Below are positions 34,508-42,737 of a stretch of 64,000 nucleotides of DNA, one piece after another; within the stretch, counting starts at the first letter, position 1; each line of letters opens with the position of its first letter. The notes under the pieces are model-generated. The model worked only from the letters and a program-made list of their open reading frames with translations. It was not told where the DNA came from and made no database searches. The translations under genes and the position numbers were made by a program. The stretch lies in assembly GCF_900199455.1 (NCBI RefSeq), contig NZ_FZQR01000010.1, positions 1 to 64,000 on the forward strand. The letters run 5' to 3'. The stretch is from Mesorhizobium carmichaelinearum (lineage in GTDB: Bacteria > Pseudomonadota > Alphaproteobacteria > Rhizobiales > Rhizobiaceae).

Positions 34508-35508
34508 GCGAAACGACGCCGATGGTTGGGAAGAGCAACGGCGGCATTGCCGGCCGCATGCCGAAATTCATCCGCCGCGCCGACCCGGCGGTGCTGACGG
34601 CCTTTGCCTGCATCGTGTTGTTGCTGTTCCTCGGCAGTCTCTATTCCAGAAGCTTCCTGTCGCCTGAATATCTGCTGCAGCAGCTCAAGGTCGCCTCGTT
34701 CCTCGGCGTCATCGCCACCGGCATGATGCTGGTCGTGCTGCTCGGCCAGATCGATCTGTCGGTGCCGTGGTCGGTGGCGGCGGGCGCGATGATGGCCTGC
34801 GCGGCGGCCGCCTATGGTCCGGCGGGCGTGGTGCTGGCTATCCCGTTCGGCATCTTCTGCGGCGTGCTGATCGGCATCGTCAACGGCATCGGCGTCGCCT
34901 ATCTGCGCATTCCCTCGATGATCATCACGCTCGCCACCAACGCCGTCGCGCAAGGGCTGATGGTGGTCTACACTGGCGGCTTCTCGCCGCAGGATTCGGC
35001 CACCGGCGCCATGCGTTACCTCGCCACCGGCTTTGCCATCCCCGGCGTGCCCAACGCCGTCATCATCTGGGCCCTGATCGGGGCGGCAATGGTGTTCGTG
35101 CTGACCCGCACCGGCTTTGGCCGCACGGTCTACGGCATCGGCAACCGCGAGCGCGCCGCCTATCTCTCCGGCATCGACACAAGGCGCGTGGTGATGATCG
35201 CCTTCGCCGTCTCCGGTGGGCTCTCCGCCTTTGGTGGTGTGCTTCTGGCCGGTTATGCCTCCAAGGCGGCTCAGTCGATGGGCGATGCCTACCTGCTGCC
35301 GTCGATCGCCGCCGTGGTGCTCGGCGGCACCTCGATCTTGGGCGGGCGCGGCTCCTATCTCGGCACCGTCGCCGGCGTCATCCTGATCACGCTGCTGCAA
35401 TCCATCTTGTCGGTCATGCAGATGCCGGAGGCGGGGCGGCAGATCATCTATGGCGTCGTCATCGTCGCCATGCTGCTGCTCTACGGCCGCGCGCCGGCAA
35501 GCCGCTGA
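34504..35508 (+). CDS. CUT2 ABC transporter permease 2 (gluconate operon)
   Basis: A 334-residue permease. After a hydrophilic N-terminus comes AFACIVLLLFLGSLYS, then the family motif MLVVLLGQIDLSVPWSVAAG, in which the usual GGIDLSVG is GQIDLSVP, and LGGTSILGGRGSYLGTVAG. The GTG at 34504 overlaps the previous stop by 4 bp. The gluconokinase gene starts 2 bp after this stop. Distinct from permease 1, so the channel is a heterodimer. Confidence 0.9.
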   Translation: MSETTPMVGKSNGGIAGRMPKFIRRADPAVLTAFACIVLLLFLGSLYSRSFLSPEYLLQQLKVASFLGVIATGMMLVVLLGQIDLSVPWSVAAGAMMACAAAAYGPAGVVLAIPFGIFCGVLIGIVNGIGVAYLRIPSMIITLATNAVAQGLMVVYTGGFSPQDSATGAMRYLATGFAIPGVPNAVIIWALIGAAMVFVLTRTGFGRTVYGIGNRERAAYLSGIDTRRVVMIAFAVSGGLSAFGGVLLAGYASKAAQSMGDAYLLPSIAAVVLGGTSILGGRGSYLGTVAGVILITLLQSILSVMQMPEAGRQIIYGVVIVAMLLLYGRAPASR

Positions 35509-35510
35509 CA

Positions 35511-36059
35511 GTGGGTGAAAAAGCAGCGCAGGCGCCGACGGGCGCTCCCGGCTCAGTGCCTCCGGCCATCGTGGTGATGGGCGTTGCCGGCTGCGGCAAG
35601 TCGGCCGTCGGCATCGCGCTGGCGGCAGCACTCGGCGCCGTCTTCATCGAAGGCGACAGGCTTCATCCGCCGGAGAATGTGGCGCGCATGGCAAGCGGCG
35701 AGCCGCTCACCGACCAGTTGCGCGAGGGCTGGCTCGACGCCATCGGCGAGCGTATCGCGGCATCGATCCGCGAAGGGCAAGGCGTGGTCGCGGCCTGCTC
35801 CGCTCTGAAGCGCAACTATCGCGAACGCCTGCGGGGCTTTTGCGCCGACATCGTCTTCCTCTATCTGGAAATCGACCCGGCGACGGCGCGTGAGCGCGTC
35901 GCCGGCCGCAAGGGCCATTTCATGCCGGCAAGCCTGGTCGACAGCCAGTTCGCCATCCTGGAGCCGCCGGCGAGGGGTGAGCGGGCCCTGACAATCGATG
36001 CGACGCGTCCGGTTGCCGATGCCGTTGCGGATGCAATGCGGCTGCTGGCCAGGTCATGA
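35511..36059 (+). CDS. gntK: Gluconokinase
   Basis: A 182-residue shikimate-kinase-like gluconokinase that phosphorylates gluconate to 6-phosphogluconate, feeding the Entner-Doudoroff or pentose phosphate pathway. P-loop VMGVAGCGKSAVG, the GDRLHPPENVARMASGEPLTD substrate motif, VAACSALKRNYRERLRG and RKGHFMPASLVDSQF are diagnostic of GntK. The GTG at 35511 lies 2 bp after the permease stop. Being the last gene of the operon, it indicates that the transported sugar is gluconate or is converted to it. Its end overlaps the convergent gene by 6 bp. Confidence 0.93.
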   Translation: MGEKAAQAPTGAPGSVPPAIVVMGVAGCGKSAVGIALAAALGAVFIEGDRLHPPENVARMASGEPLTDQLREGWLDAIGERIAASIREGQGVVAACSALKRNYRERLRGFCADIVFLYLEIDPATARERVAGRKGHFMPASLVDSQFAILEPPARGERALTIDATRPVADAVADAMRLLARS

Positions 36060-37184
36060 ACCGGTATCGTCGCCTGTCATGGTATGGTCCGAGGCTTCCG
36101 TCAGCCTCCTGCTGCTGGACCAGATCAGCATCTGTTCGGGAAATAGTTTCAGCGCTTCGAGCAGCCGGTCGCGCTTGAGCAGGATGTAGCGTGCCTGCAT
36201 CACCATGTCCTTGGCTCCGTCCCGTCCCGTCTCCGCTTCAGCCGGCAACAATTCCGGGCTGATGACGGCCCGGTATTCGCGGAAGGGAACCGTCTCGAAG
36301 GTCGACATTGCAAACAGTGCCGCTCTGCCCCTTGCGGCGAAATTCGCCGGCGCCGACGCAAGATGCGTCCAGCCGCTTTCGCCGATCGCGACCTCGGTGA
36401 AGATCGAGCCTGCATGGATGGTGTTGGTCATCAGCACCACGCCATTGCGCTTCAGGATCTTCTGGATGCGGATGGTGACCTGATAGGCATCGTCGCGCTC
36501 GAAGACGATGCGGCTCTTGAGGTAGCGGTTCTCGACCTTGACCAGCGGTGGGTTCAGGAAACGCAGGCCGAACATCGATTCCGAGATGCCGTGGGAATTG
36601 ACACTCACCTGATGTGCCTCGATGCCCGCCTCGTGCAGGGCGCGCTTGCCGAGAATGGTCTGGGAGGTGAACTGATCGCACCAGACGATGGCGCCGTGGC
36701 CGCGCTGCAAGGCCGCCTGCAGCCCCTCCTGTCCCTCCAGCCGGATTGTCGGGGCCCATCGGAAGCCGGCAATGTGCGCGGCAAGCTGCAGCCGGCGGCG
36801 GTGGCGCGCCGCGAGCAATGCCTCGAACAGCTTGCGCGCGTCGATGCTGCCGCCAAGCACTGCGCGCGTCGCGGCTGCGTAGCCAGGAAATTGCTTGCGC
36901 ATATGGCGTTTCAGGCGAAGCCTGGACATCCGGTCGCAGATCGACGCCCACCAGCGCACTGGCACTGAAGCCGCGACGAGAAGATAGAAGGCAGCGAGCA
37001 GGCTTTCGCGCAGGTCCTGGTTCGAGAACCGGCGCACCCTGCCGGGGTAGATGACCTTGCGGCTGAAGAAGCGTACATCCTCTGCCCGTTCCGGAACGAG
37101 AATGTCGGCGATGATTTCACTGCGGAAGGTGGCCGCGGATGGCGGCTTGTGGTTGCGGGATTTTGCGAACCACGACAGCCTCAT
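36054..37184 (-). CDS. Uncharacterised protein, possible LpxL/HtrB-like acyltransferase
   Basis: A 376-residue protein I do not recognise with certainty. An N-terminal region with one hydrophobic segment (LLAAFYLLVAASVPVRWW) precedes a part that faintly recalls lysophospholipid or lipid A acyltransferases: AALQRGHGAIVWCDQFTSQT, where those proteins have a GKGVI...H motif, and later ASAPANFAARGRAALFAMSTFETVPF. The canonical HxxxxD/E is not evident (WCDQF instead), so activity is doubtful. It converges on and overlaps gluconokinase by 6 bp, and its start is about 80 bp from the end of the Rrf2 gene. An envelope-lipid function is only a guess. Confidence 0.5.
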   Translation of the reverse strand: MRLSWFAKSRNHKPPSAATFRSEIIADILVPERAEDVRFFSRKVIYPGRVRRFSNQDLRESLLAAFYLLVAASVPVRWWASICDRMSRLRLKRHMRKQFPGYAAATRAVLGGSIDARKLFEALLAARHRRRLQLAAHIAGFRWAPTIRLEGQEGLQAALQRGHGAIVWCDQFTSQTILGKRALHEAGIEAHQVSVNSHGISESMFGLRFLNPPLVKVENRYLKSRIVFERDDAYQVTIRIQKILKRNGVVLMTNTIHAGSIFTEVAIGESGWTHLASAPANFAARGRAALFAMSTFETVPFREYRAVISPELLPAEAETGRDGAKDMVMQARYILLKRDRLLEALKLFPEQMLIWSSSRRLTEASDHTMTGDDTGS

Positions 37185-37266
37185 CGGTCCAGCCTGTTGT
37201 CCAAGACCGCTTTACTGCGTTGGCATGGACCGTGCAACCTTGCGACGCTGAGCGCCACGCAGAGGC

Positions 37267-37716
37267 TCAGATTTGCGAGGACAGCTCGACCGGGAAATCG
37301 TCGTTGTCGGCATCGCGCATGGCGGCGAGGCTTCTGTTATCCAGCACCTCGGCGATCGCCTGGCGCACTTCCAGCATCATGTGCCGGACCTGACAGGTCG
37401 CCTCGTCGCAATCCTCGCAGCGCTGGTACTGCGTGCGGCTGGCGCAAGGTATCGGCGCCAGCGGCCCGTCCAGCACGCGAACGACATGGCCGATCTTGAT
37501 CTCGGAGGCCGGGCGGGCAAGCCGATAGCCGCCTTCCTTGCCCTTGCGGCTCAGGACGAAGCCGGCATTGCGCAATTCGCCGAGAATGGCATCGAGGAAT
37601 TTCTTCGGGATGTTGTTGGCGACGGCGATGTCGTTGACGAAGGCCAATTGGCCCGCCGGAAGACTGGAAAGATGTACGAGGGCCTTGAGGCCGTACTTGC
37701 CTTTTTTTGTCAGCAT
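37267..37716 (-). CDS. Rrf2-family transcriptional regulator
   Basis: A 149-residue regulator starting MLTKKGKYGLKALVHL, with the winged-helix region ANNIPKKFLDAILGELRNAGFVLSRKGKEGGY. Cysteines 91, 100, 103 and 108 (CASRTQYQRCEDCDEATC) form a cluster that could bind an Fe-S centre as in IscR/NsrR. The ATG at 37716 is chosen since the family starts here. Upstream in-frame codons are unlike any Rrf2. It is next to a sulfate-binding-protein gene and a sulfate transporter on the same strand, so a CymR-like or cysteine/Fe-S-responsive control of sulfur uptake is plausible (inference). Confidence 0.87.
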   Translation of the reverse strand: MLTKKGKYGLKALVHLSSLPAGQLAFVNDIAVANNIPKKFLDAILGELRNAGFVLSRKGKEGGYRLARPASEIKIGHVVRVLDGPLAPIPCASRTQYQRCEDCDEATCQVRHMMLEVRQAIAEVLDNRSLAAMRDADNDDFPVELSSQI

Positions 37717-37911
37717 GCCCGAGTCAACCCTTGAAGCCCCAACCACCCCGCATCTGGCGGCTGTTTGTGTGCAAATAATGACGGTTTCGCCGCGCGATGG
37801 CATTTCGCGAAAACAAGACGCCAAATGGCACGTTAGGCACAAACGCGTTGATTCTTTGTAACGTTTTGCAGGGATGGCGCCGTATTTGTCATGGCCGATG
37901 GCAAAAACGAA

Positions 37912-37936
37912 GAAAGCCGGCTCATTGCCGGCTTTC
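37912..37936 (-). terminator. Rho-independent terminator for the sulfate-binding-protein gene
   Basis: GAAAGCCGGC and GCCGGCTTTC are perfect 10-bp arms with a 5-nt loop, about 30 bp past the stop of the minus-strand gene at 37966. On the minus strand the stem is followed by TTCGTTTTTG, a U-rich tail. This is the most classical terminator in the window. Confidence 0.85.
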
Positions 37937-37965
37937 CCTTAGCTGTTCTTTGTATGCTGTAGCCG

Positions 37966-38952
37966 TCAGCGGCTGCCATAGGCCTGGTCGAGCAGGCCGC
38001 CGGCGGCGAAATGCTCTTTCTGGATCTTGTCCCAGCCGCCGAAGACGTCTTCCACCGTCAGCAGACGCACGTCGGGGAAGTCAGCCTTGTATTTGGCGGC
38101 GACGGCTGCGTCGCGCACCCGGTTGCCGTTCTGGGCGAGGATGTCCTGGCCTTCGGGCGTGTAGAGGAAATCGAGATAGGTCTTGGCCAGAGCGCGCGTG
38201 CCGTGCTCGTCGGCGACCTTGTCGACGATCGCCACCGGGAATTCGGCGAGCAGGCTGACCGAGGGCGTGACCTGCTCGAACTTGTCGTCGCCATACTCCT
38301 TGCGGATGCCGCGCGTCTCGGATTCGAAGGTGATCAGCACGTCGCCGATCTCGCGCTGCACGAAAGTGGTGGTCGCGGCGCGGCCGCCCGTATCGAAGAT
38401 CGGCACATTGTTGAACAGCTTGGTGATGAACTCCTTCACCTTGGCGTCATCGCCCTTGAAGGCTTCCTTGGCGTAGGCGGTGGCGGCCAGATAGGTGTAG
38501 CGCGCATTGCCCGAGGTTTTCGGGTTGGGGAAGATCACCTGCACGTCGTCGCGCACCAGATCGTTCCAGTCCTTGATGTGCTTGGGATTGCCGGCGCGGA
38601 CAAGGAACGAAGGCAGCGAATAGAAGGGCGAGGCGTTGTTGGGAAAGTCCTTCTGCCAGTCGGCGGAGACGAGCCCTTTCTTGACCAGGAAATCAACATC
38701 GGTGACCTGGTTGAAGGTGACGACATCGGCGCCCAGCCCCTCGGCGATGGCGCGCGCCTGCGCCGAGGTGCCGGCATGCGACTGGTCGACGGTCACGCCC
38801 GGATGCCCGGCGACGAAGGCCCTGTTGACCTGAACGAACAGTTCGCGGCCGACGTCATAGGAGGCGTTGAGCAGCTTGTCGGCCGACCAGGCTTGGGAGG
38901 ATGCGAGGAACAGGCCGGCAACCGTGGCAACACCGAGAAAAAATCGCTTCAT
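37966..38952 (-). CDS. Sulfate ABC transporter substrate-binding protein (Sbp/CysP), copy 1
   Basis: A 328-residue periplasmic binding protein. Signal peptide FFLGVATVAGLFLASSQAWSA; mature start DKLLNASYDVGRELFVQVNRAF. VDQSHAGTSAQARAIAEGLGADVVTFNQ and NPKTSGNARYTYLAATAYA are hallmark sulfate-binding motifs. It is separated from the cysTWA genes by the VapBC pair and stands alone with its own terminator. A second binding protein lies at 42738-43766, so the transporter has two alternative binding proteins, perhaps sulfate and thiosulfate. Confidence 0.92.
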   Translation of the reverse strand: MKRFFLGVATVAGLFLASSQAWSADKLLNASYDVGRELFVQVNRAFVAGHPGVTVDQSHAGTSAQARAIAEGLGADVVTFNQVTDVDFLVKKGLVSADWQKDFPNNASPFYSLPSFLVRAGNPKHIKDWNDLVRDDVQVIFPNPKTSGNARYTYLAATAYAKEAFKGDDAKVKEFITKLFNNVPIFDTGGRAATTTFVQREIGDVLITFESETRGIRKEYGDDKFEQVTPSVSLLAEFPVAIVDKVADEHGTRALAKTYLDFLYTPEGQDILAQNGNRVRDAAVAAKYKADFPDVRLLTVEDVFGGWDKIQKEHFAAGGLLDQAYGSR

Positions 38953-39144
38953 GAAAAGGCTCCGGATGCAATGCGTTTATGCCCAGACCATAGCCGTGGG
39001 ATGGCCCGCACGACGAGGCACGCGCGATGGTTGTGAGGTGGTGTCGTGAGAAAAGACGTCGTCACAAATACCTGTCGTTAGAATTCTGTTCCGGCCAGCG
39101 CCTTCTCGCCTCCGAATTGTTTCTCACCTTGCGTTGCTGTGTCA

Positions 39145-39176
39145 TTTGGCATATACAAATGGGATATACAAAGGGA
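39145..39176 (+). promoter_or_regulatory. Repeats in the vapBC promoter, possible operator
   Basis: ATATACAAATGGG (39152-39164) is followed directly by ATATACAAAGGG (39165-39176), a tandem repeat. The first copy overlaps the inverted repeat ATTTG-7 bp-CAAAT (39145-39161). It lies just upstream of the antitoxin ribosome-binding site, where VapBC operators normally are, so autoregulation by the VapBC complex is likely. Confidence 0.55.
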
Positions 39177-39183
39177 GGCAGCC

Positions 39184-39459
39184 ATGCCCCAGCACCGTCA
39201 TTCGACAACGCCACCACCGAAGGAGGCCAAGCTCTTCCGCAACAACCGCAGCCAGGCGGTGCGCATTCCTGTCGAGTTCGAGCTCCCCGGCGATAAGGTT
39301 TTGATCAGCCGCGAAGGCGACCGCCTTGTTATTGAGCCGGTCCGCAAACCCGGCCTTGCCGCGCTGCTCGCCCAATGGGCGAAAGAGGCGCCGCTTGGTC
39401 CTGAGGACGATTTTCCCGAGATCAACGATCCGCCTGTCGAAGCCGAGGACATTTTTTGA
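39184..39459 (+). CDS. vapB: VapB-type antitoxin
   Basis: A 91-residue antitoxin. The N-terminal AbrB/SpoVT-like (MazE-type) DNA-binding domain reads AKLFRNNRSQAVRIPVEFEL and GDKVLISREGDRLVIEP. The acidic C-terminus (GPEDDFPEINDPPVEAEDIF) would wrap the toxin. The ATG at 39184 has AAAGGGAGG upstream. Its stop overlaps the toxin start as TGATG, the normal coupling in such pairs. Located on the plus strand inside a minus-strand sulfate-transport locus. Confidence 0.88.
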   Translation: MPQHRHSTTPPPKEAKLFRNNRSQAVRIPVEFELPGDKVLISREGDRLVIEPVRKPGLAALLAQWAKEAPLGPEDDFPEINDPPVEAEDIF

Positions 39460-39857
39460 TGCGGTTCATGCTGGATACCAACATTATCAGCGACATGATC
39501 CGGAACCCGGCCGGCAAGGCCGCCAGTGCAATGTCGCGCGAGGGAGACGCCGCTGTGTGCACCAGCATCGTCGTCGCCTCTGAATTGCGATATGGCTGCG
39601 CCAGGAAGGGATCGGCCAAACTGCTCAAGAAGGTCGAGGACCTGCTGGCCGAGATCCCTGTCCTGCCGCTCGATGTGCCGGTGGATGCCAAGTACGGCGC
39701 ACTTCGCGCCGAGCTGGAGGCTGTTGGCCAACCCATTGGCCACAACGACCTTTTTATTGCCGCTCACGCCTGCGTATTGGGCACCACGTTGGTGACGGCC
39801 AACATGGGGGAGTTCACCCGGATACGGAAACTGAAGGTCGAGAACTGGCTGGAATAG
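39459..39857 (+). CDS. vapC: VapC-type PIN-domain ribonuclease toxin
   Basis: A 132-residue PIN-domain nuclease. The acidic active-site residues are visible: LDTNIISDMI (first Asp), VVASELRYG (Glu), GHNDLFIAAH (Asp), and LVTANMGEFTRI at the fourth site. The start overlaps the antitoxin stop by one base. VapC proteins cut tRNA or rRNA when freed from VapB. It converges on cysA with only 15 bp between the stops. The active-site set is complete, so the module is probably functional. Confidence 0.9.
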   Translation: MRFMLDTNIISDMIRNPAGKAASAMSREGDAAVCTSIVVASELRYGCARKGSAKLLKKVEDLLAEIPVLPLDVPVDAKYGALRAELEAVGQPIGHNDLFIAAHACVLGTTLVTANMGEFTRIRKLKVENWLE

Positions 39858-39872
39858 CGCCTGACCTGGAGA

Positions 39873-40913
39873 TCACGCCGCCGGAAACAGCTTCCAACGC
39901 CCCGGACGGAAAGCCACCCGGCTCTTTTGCGCCGCCGGATGGTCGACAGGCAGTTCGATCTCGACCCGCTGGCGCTCGCCGCCGATCTCGAGTTCGACGC
40001 GCCGCGTACCGGCGACGCGGCGGCTGGCGGCCACCGTGCCGGCGATGCAGCCGCTGCAGCCGTCGAGCAATTCGACATCGTGCGGGCGGAAATACAGCGT
40101 CGCGTCACCCTCGGGTGCGTGCGGCGCCGACAGCCCGATCGGGCGATCGGCGAGCCAGATTTCGCCATTCTCGACTTTGACAGGAAGCGAGCTCGATTCG
40201 CCGATGAAGCCATAGACGAAGGGCGAGTTCGGCGTGTCGTAGATGTCGTCGGCGGTGCCGACCTGCTCGATGCGGCCCTGGCTCATCACCACGACGCGGT
40301 CGGCAAGTTCCAGCGCCTCTTCCTGGTCGTGGGTGACGAAGACGGTGGTGTGGCCGGTGCGGTCATGGATCTCGCGCAGCCAGCGGCGCAGTTCCCGGCG
40401 CACCTGTGCATCGAGCGCGCCGAACGGCTCGTCGAGCAGCAGCACCTTGGGTTCGATGGCCATGGCGCGCGCCAGCGCGACACGCTGGCGCTGGCCACCG
40501 GAGAGCTGTGCCGGATAGCGTTTCTCCAGCCCGGAAAGCTGGACGAGATCGAGAAGCTCGGAGGCGCGGCGGCGTATTTCCTGCGCCGGCGGCCGCGAGG
40601 ACCCGTGCCGCACCTTCAGGCCGAAGCCGATATTGTCGGCCACCGTCATGTGCCGGAACAGGGCATAATGCTGGAAGACGAAGCCGACATTGCGCTCCTG
40701 GATCGACTTCTGCGAAGCGTCCTCGTCGCCGAAGAAGATTTTTCCCCGCGTCGGCCGCTCCAGCCCGGCGATCAGCCTGAGCAGCGTCGTCTTGCCGGAG
40801 CCGGACGGCCCTAGCAGGGCGATCAGTTCGCCCGACTTGATGTCGAGCGACACGTCATGGAGCGCCGGAAACCGCTCGAACTCTTTGCGCACGTTGGCAA
40901 CGCGAACTTCCAT
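39873..40913 (-). CDS. cysA: Sulfate/thiosulfate ABC transporter ATP-binding protein CysA
   Basis: A 346-residue ATPase. Walker A GPSGSGKTTLLR, Q-loop VFQHYALFRHM, signature LSGGQRQRVALARA, Walker B VLLLDEPFGALDAQVR and the VFVTHDQEEALELADR switch are intact. The C-terminal TOBE domain runs from about residue 240. AFRPGRWKLFPAA closes it, typical of CysA. The ATG at 40913 is preceded by GAGGGA. The CysW gene ends 13 bp upstream, so it is the last gene of the cysTWA set. Confidence 0.95.
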   Translation of the reverse strand: MEVRVANVRKEFERFPALHDVSLDIKSGELIALLGPSGSGKTTLLRLIAGLERPTRGKIFFGDEDASQKSIQERNVGFVFQHYALFRHMTVADNIGFGLKVRHGSSRPPAQEIRRRASELLDLVQLSGLEKRYPAQLSGGQRQRVALARAMAIEPKVLLLDEPFGALDAQVRRELRRWLREIHDRTGHTTVFVTHDQEEALELADRVVVMSQGRIEQVGTADDIYDTPNSPFVYGFIGESSSLPVKVENGEIWLADRPIGLSAPHAPEGDATLYFRPHDVELLDGCSGCIAGTVAASRRVAGTRRVELEIGGERQRVEIELPVDHPAAQKSRVAFRPGRWKLFPAA

Positions 40914-40926
40914 ACAAATCCCTCTG

Positions 40927-41811
40927 CTAATGTCCGCGCGTCGCGGCAAGCTCGGCGCCGTAGCGCATCTCGAGCAGTGTTTTCAAGACCAGTGTGACCA
41001 GCGCCAGCCCGGCAAGCAAGGAGGCGACGGCGAAAGCACCGACCGCATTGTACTCGTTGTAGAGGATTTCGACATGCAGCGGCATGGTGTTGGTAAGGCC
41101 GCGTATATGGCCCGACACCACCGACACCGCGCCGAACTCACCCATGGCGCGCGCGTTGCACAGGAGCACGCCGTAGAGCAGGCCCCATTTGACGTTGGGC
41201 AGCGTCACATACCAGAAGGTCTGCCAGCCATTGGCGCCGAGCGAAAGGGCTGCCTCCTCATCGCCATTGCCCTGTTCCTGCATCAGCGGGATCAGTTCGC
41301 GGGCGACGAAAGGGAAGGTGACGAAGACGGTGGCCAGCACAATGCCGGGCACGGCGAACAGGATCTGGATGCCATGTCCCTTCAGCCACTCGCCGAGCAA
41401 CCCTTGCGCGCCGAACAGCAACACATAGACCAGGCCTGAAATGACAGGCGAGACCGAGAAGGGCAGGTCGATCAGCGTGGTGAGGAAGGCCTTGCCCTTG
41501 AACTCGAACTTGGCGATGGCCCAGGCGGCCGAGATGCCGAAGACGACATTGAGCGGCACCGAGATCGCCGCGACAAGCAGTGTCAGATGGATGGCCGAGC
41601 GTGCGTCCGGCTCGCCCAGCGCTTGCGTATAGGCACCGACGCCTTTCGCCAGCGCCTCGTGGAAGACGATGATCAGCGGCAGGAGCAGGAAAACGCCGAG
41701 GAAGACGAAAGCGATGGCCATCAGCACGGCTTGTGCCGGACGGCTTTCGGTCACCGCCGCCGAGCGGCTCTCATGGTAGGGTTCGTAGGATTTGATTTCG
41801 GGGTCAGCCAT
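40927..41811 (-). CDS. cysW: Sulfate ABC transporter permease CysW
   Basis: A 294-residue permease with six hydrophobic segments, beginning AVLMAIAFVFLGVFLLLPLIIVF. The EAA loop is EAALSLGANGWQTFWYVTLPNVKWGLLYG, and ARAMGEFGAVSVVSGHIRG is the conserved CysW ending region. Its start overlaps the CysT stop by 8 bp, showing translational coupling. It pairs with CysT to form the sulfate channel. Confidence 0.95.
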   Translation of the reverse strand: MADPEIKSYEPYHESRSAAVTESRPAQAVLMAIAFVFLGVFLLLPLIIVFHEALAKGVGAYTQALGEPDARSAIHLTLLVAAISVPLNVVFGISAAWAIAKFEFKGKAFLTTLIDLPFSVSPVISGLVYVLLFGAQGLLGEWLKGHGIQILFAVPGIVLATVFVTFPFVARELIPLMQEQGNGDEEAALSLGANGWQTFWYVTLPNVKWGLLYGVLLCNARAMGEFGAVSVVSGHIRGLTNTMPLHVEILYNEYNAVGAFAVASLLAGLALVTLVLKTLLEMRYGAELAATRGH

Positions 41812-42655
41812 AGCGCTTGCGGCTCCATGTCTGCACGAGATTGACGACCAGAAGCATGACGAACGACAGAGCGAGCATGATCGCCGCGATCGCGGTCGCC
41901 GCCGGGTAGTTGTATTCCTCCAGCCGGATGACGATCAGAAGCGGCGCGATCTCGGACTTGTAGGGCAGATTGCCGGCGATGAAGATGACCGAGCCGTATT
42001 CGCCGACGCCGCGCGCGAAGGCCAGCGAAAAGCCGGTGATGATGGCCGGCGCCAGACCCGGAAACAGCACGCGGGTGATGATCTGGAAACGGCTGGCGCC
42101 AAGCGTGGCGGCGGCTTCCTCGACCTCTTTGTCGATCTCCTCCATGATCGGCTGCACGGTGCGCACGACGAAGGGCAGGCCGATGAAGACGAGTGCCACG
42201 ACGATGCCGAGCGGCGTGTAGGCGACCTTGATGCCGAGCGGCATCAGCAATTTGCCGATCCAGCCGTTCGGCGCATAGAGCGTGGTCAGCGCGATGCCGG
42301 CCACCGCTGTCGGCAGGGCGAAGGGCAGGTCGACCATGGCGTCGACGATGCGGCGGCCGGGGAAGCGGTAACGCACCAGCACCCAGGCGACCAGCGTGCC
42401 GAAGATGACATTGACGGCCGCCGCGAGGAAGGCGGTGCCGAAGCTGATTTCCAACGCATTGATGGTGCGGCGGTCGCTGGCGATCGCCCAGAATTCAGCC
42501 CAGCCGAGAGACGCCGAGCGCCAGACCAGCCCGGACAGCGGAATGAGGATGATGAGGGTGAGGTAGGCAAGCGAGAAGCCGAGCGTCAATCCGAAACCCG
42601 GAATGACACTCGGCTGCCTGAATCGCCACCCCGCCTGCGCGGGTGCTGTGGTCAT
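41804..42655 (-). CDS. cysT: Sulfate ABC transporter permease CysT (CysU)
   Basis: A 283-residue permease. Segment 1 is LTLGFSLAYLTLIILIPLSG, and the VRTVQPIMEEIDKEVEEAAATLGAS loop and GVGEYGSVIFIAGNLPYKSEIAPLLI stretch are those of CysT. About 80 bp with a hairpin separate it from the binding-protein gene upstream. It is the first permease of the operon. Confidence 0.95.
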   Translation of the reverse strand: MTTAPAQAGWRFRQPSVIPGFGLTLGFSLAYLTLIILIPLSGLVWRSASLGWAEFWAIASDRRTINALEISFGTAFLAAAVNVIFGTLVAWVLVRYRFPGRRIVDAMVDLPFALPTAVAGIALTTLYAPNGWIGKLLMPLGIKVAYTPLGIVVALVFIGLPFVVRTVQPIMEEIDKEVEEAAATLGASRFQIITRVLFPGLAPAIITGFSLAFARGVGEYGSVIFIAGNLPYKSEIAPLLIVIRLEEYNYPAATAIAAIMLALSFVMLLVVNLVQTWSRKRYG

Positions 42656-42698
42656 GGAGTTCTGGATCGTCCCTTCTTACTCAACCAGATTTTCGCTC

Positions 42699-42722
42699 AA
42701 GAAGCCCATTCGCGGGCTTCTT
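42699..42722 (-). terminator. Hairpin between sulfate-binding-protein and cysT genes
   Basis: AAGAAGCCC (42699-42707) and GGGCTTCTT (42714-42722) are perfect 9-bp arms with a 6-nt loop. No T-run follows on the minus strand. It lies just after the binding-protein stop, so it likely stabilises that mRNA segment or attenuates read-through into cysTWA. Confidence 0.7.
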
Positions 42723-42737
42723 CGGCACTGCCGAACC

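Noticed and set aside
34264..35631. A 455-codon minus-strand open frame opposite the gluconate-operon permeases
   Set aside because: Composition is repetitive and rich in His, Asp and Gly, with no domain pattern. It is a shadow of the permease genes.
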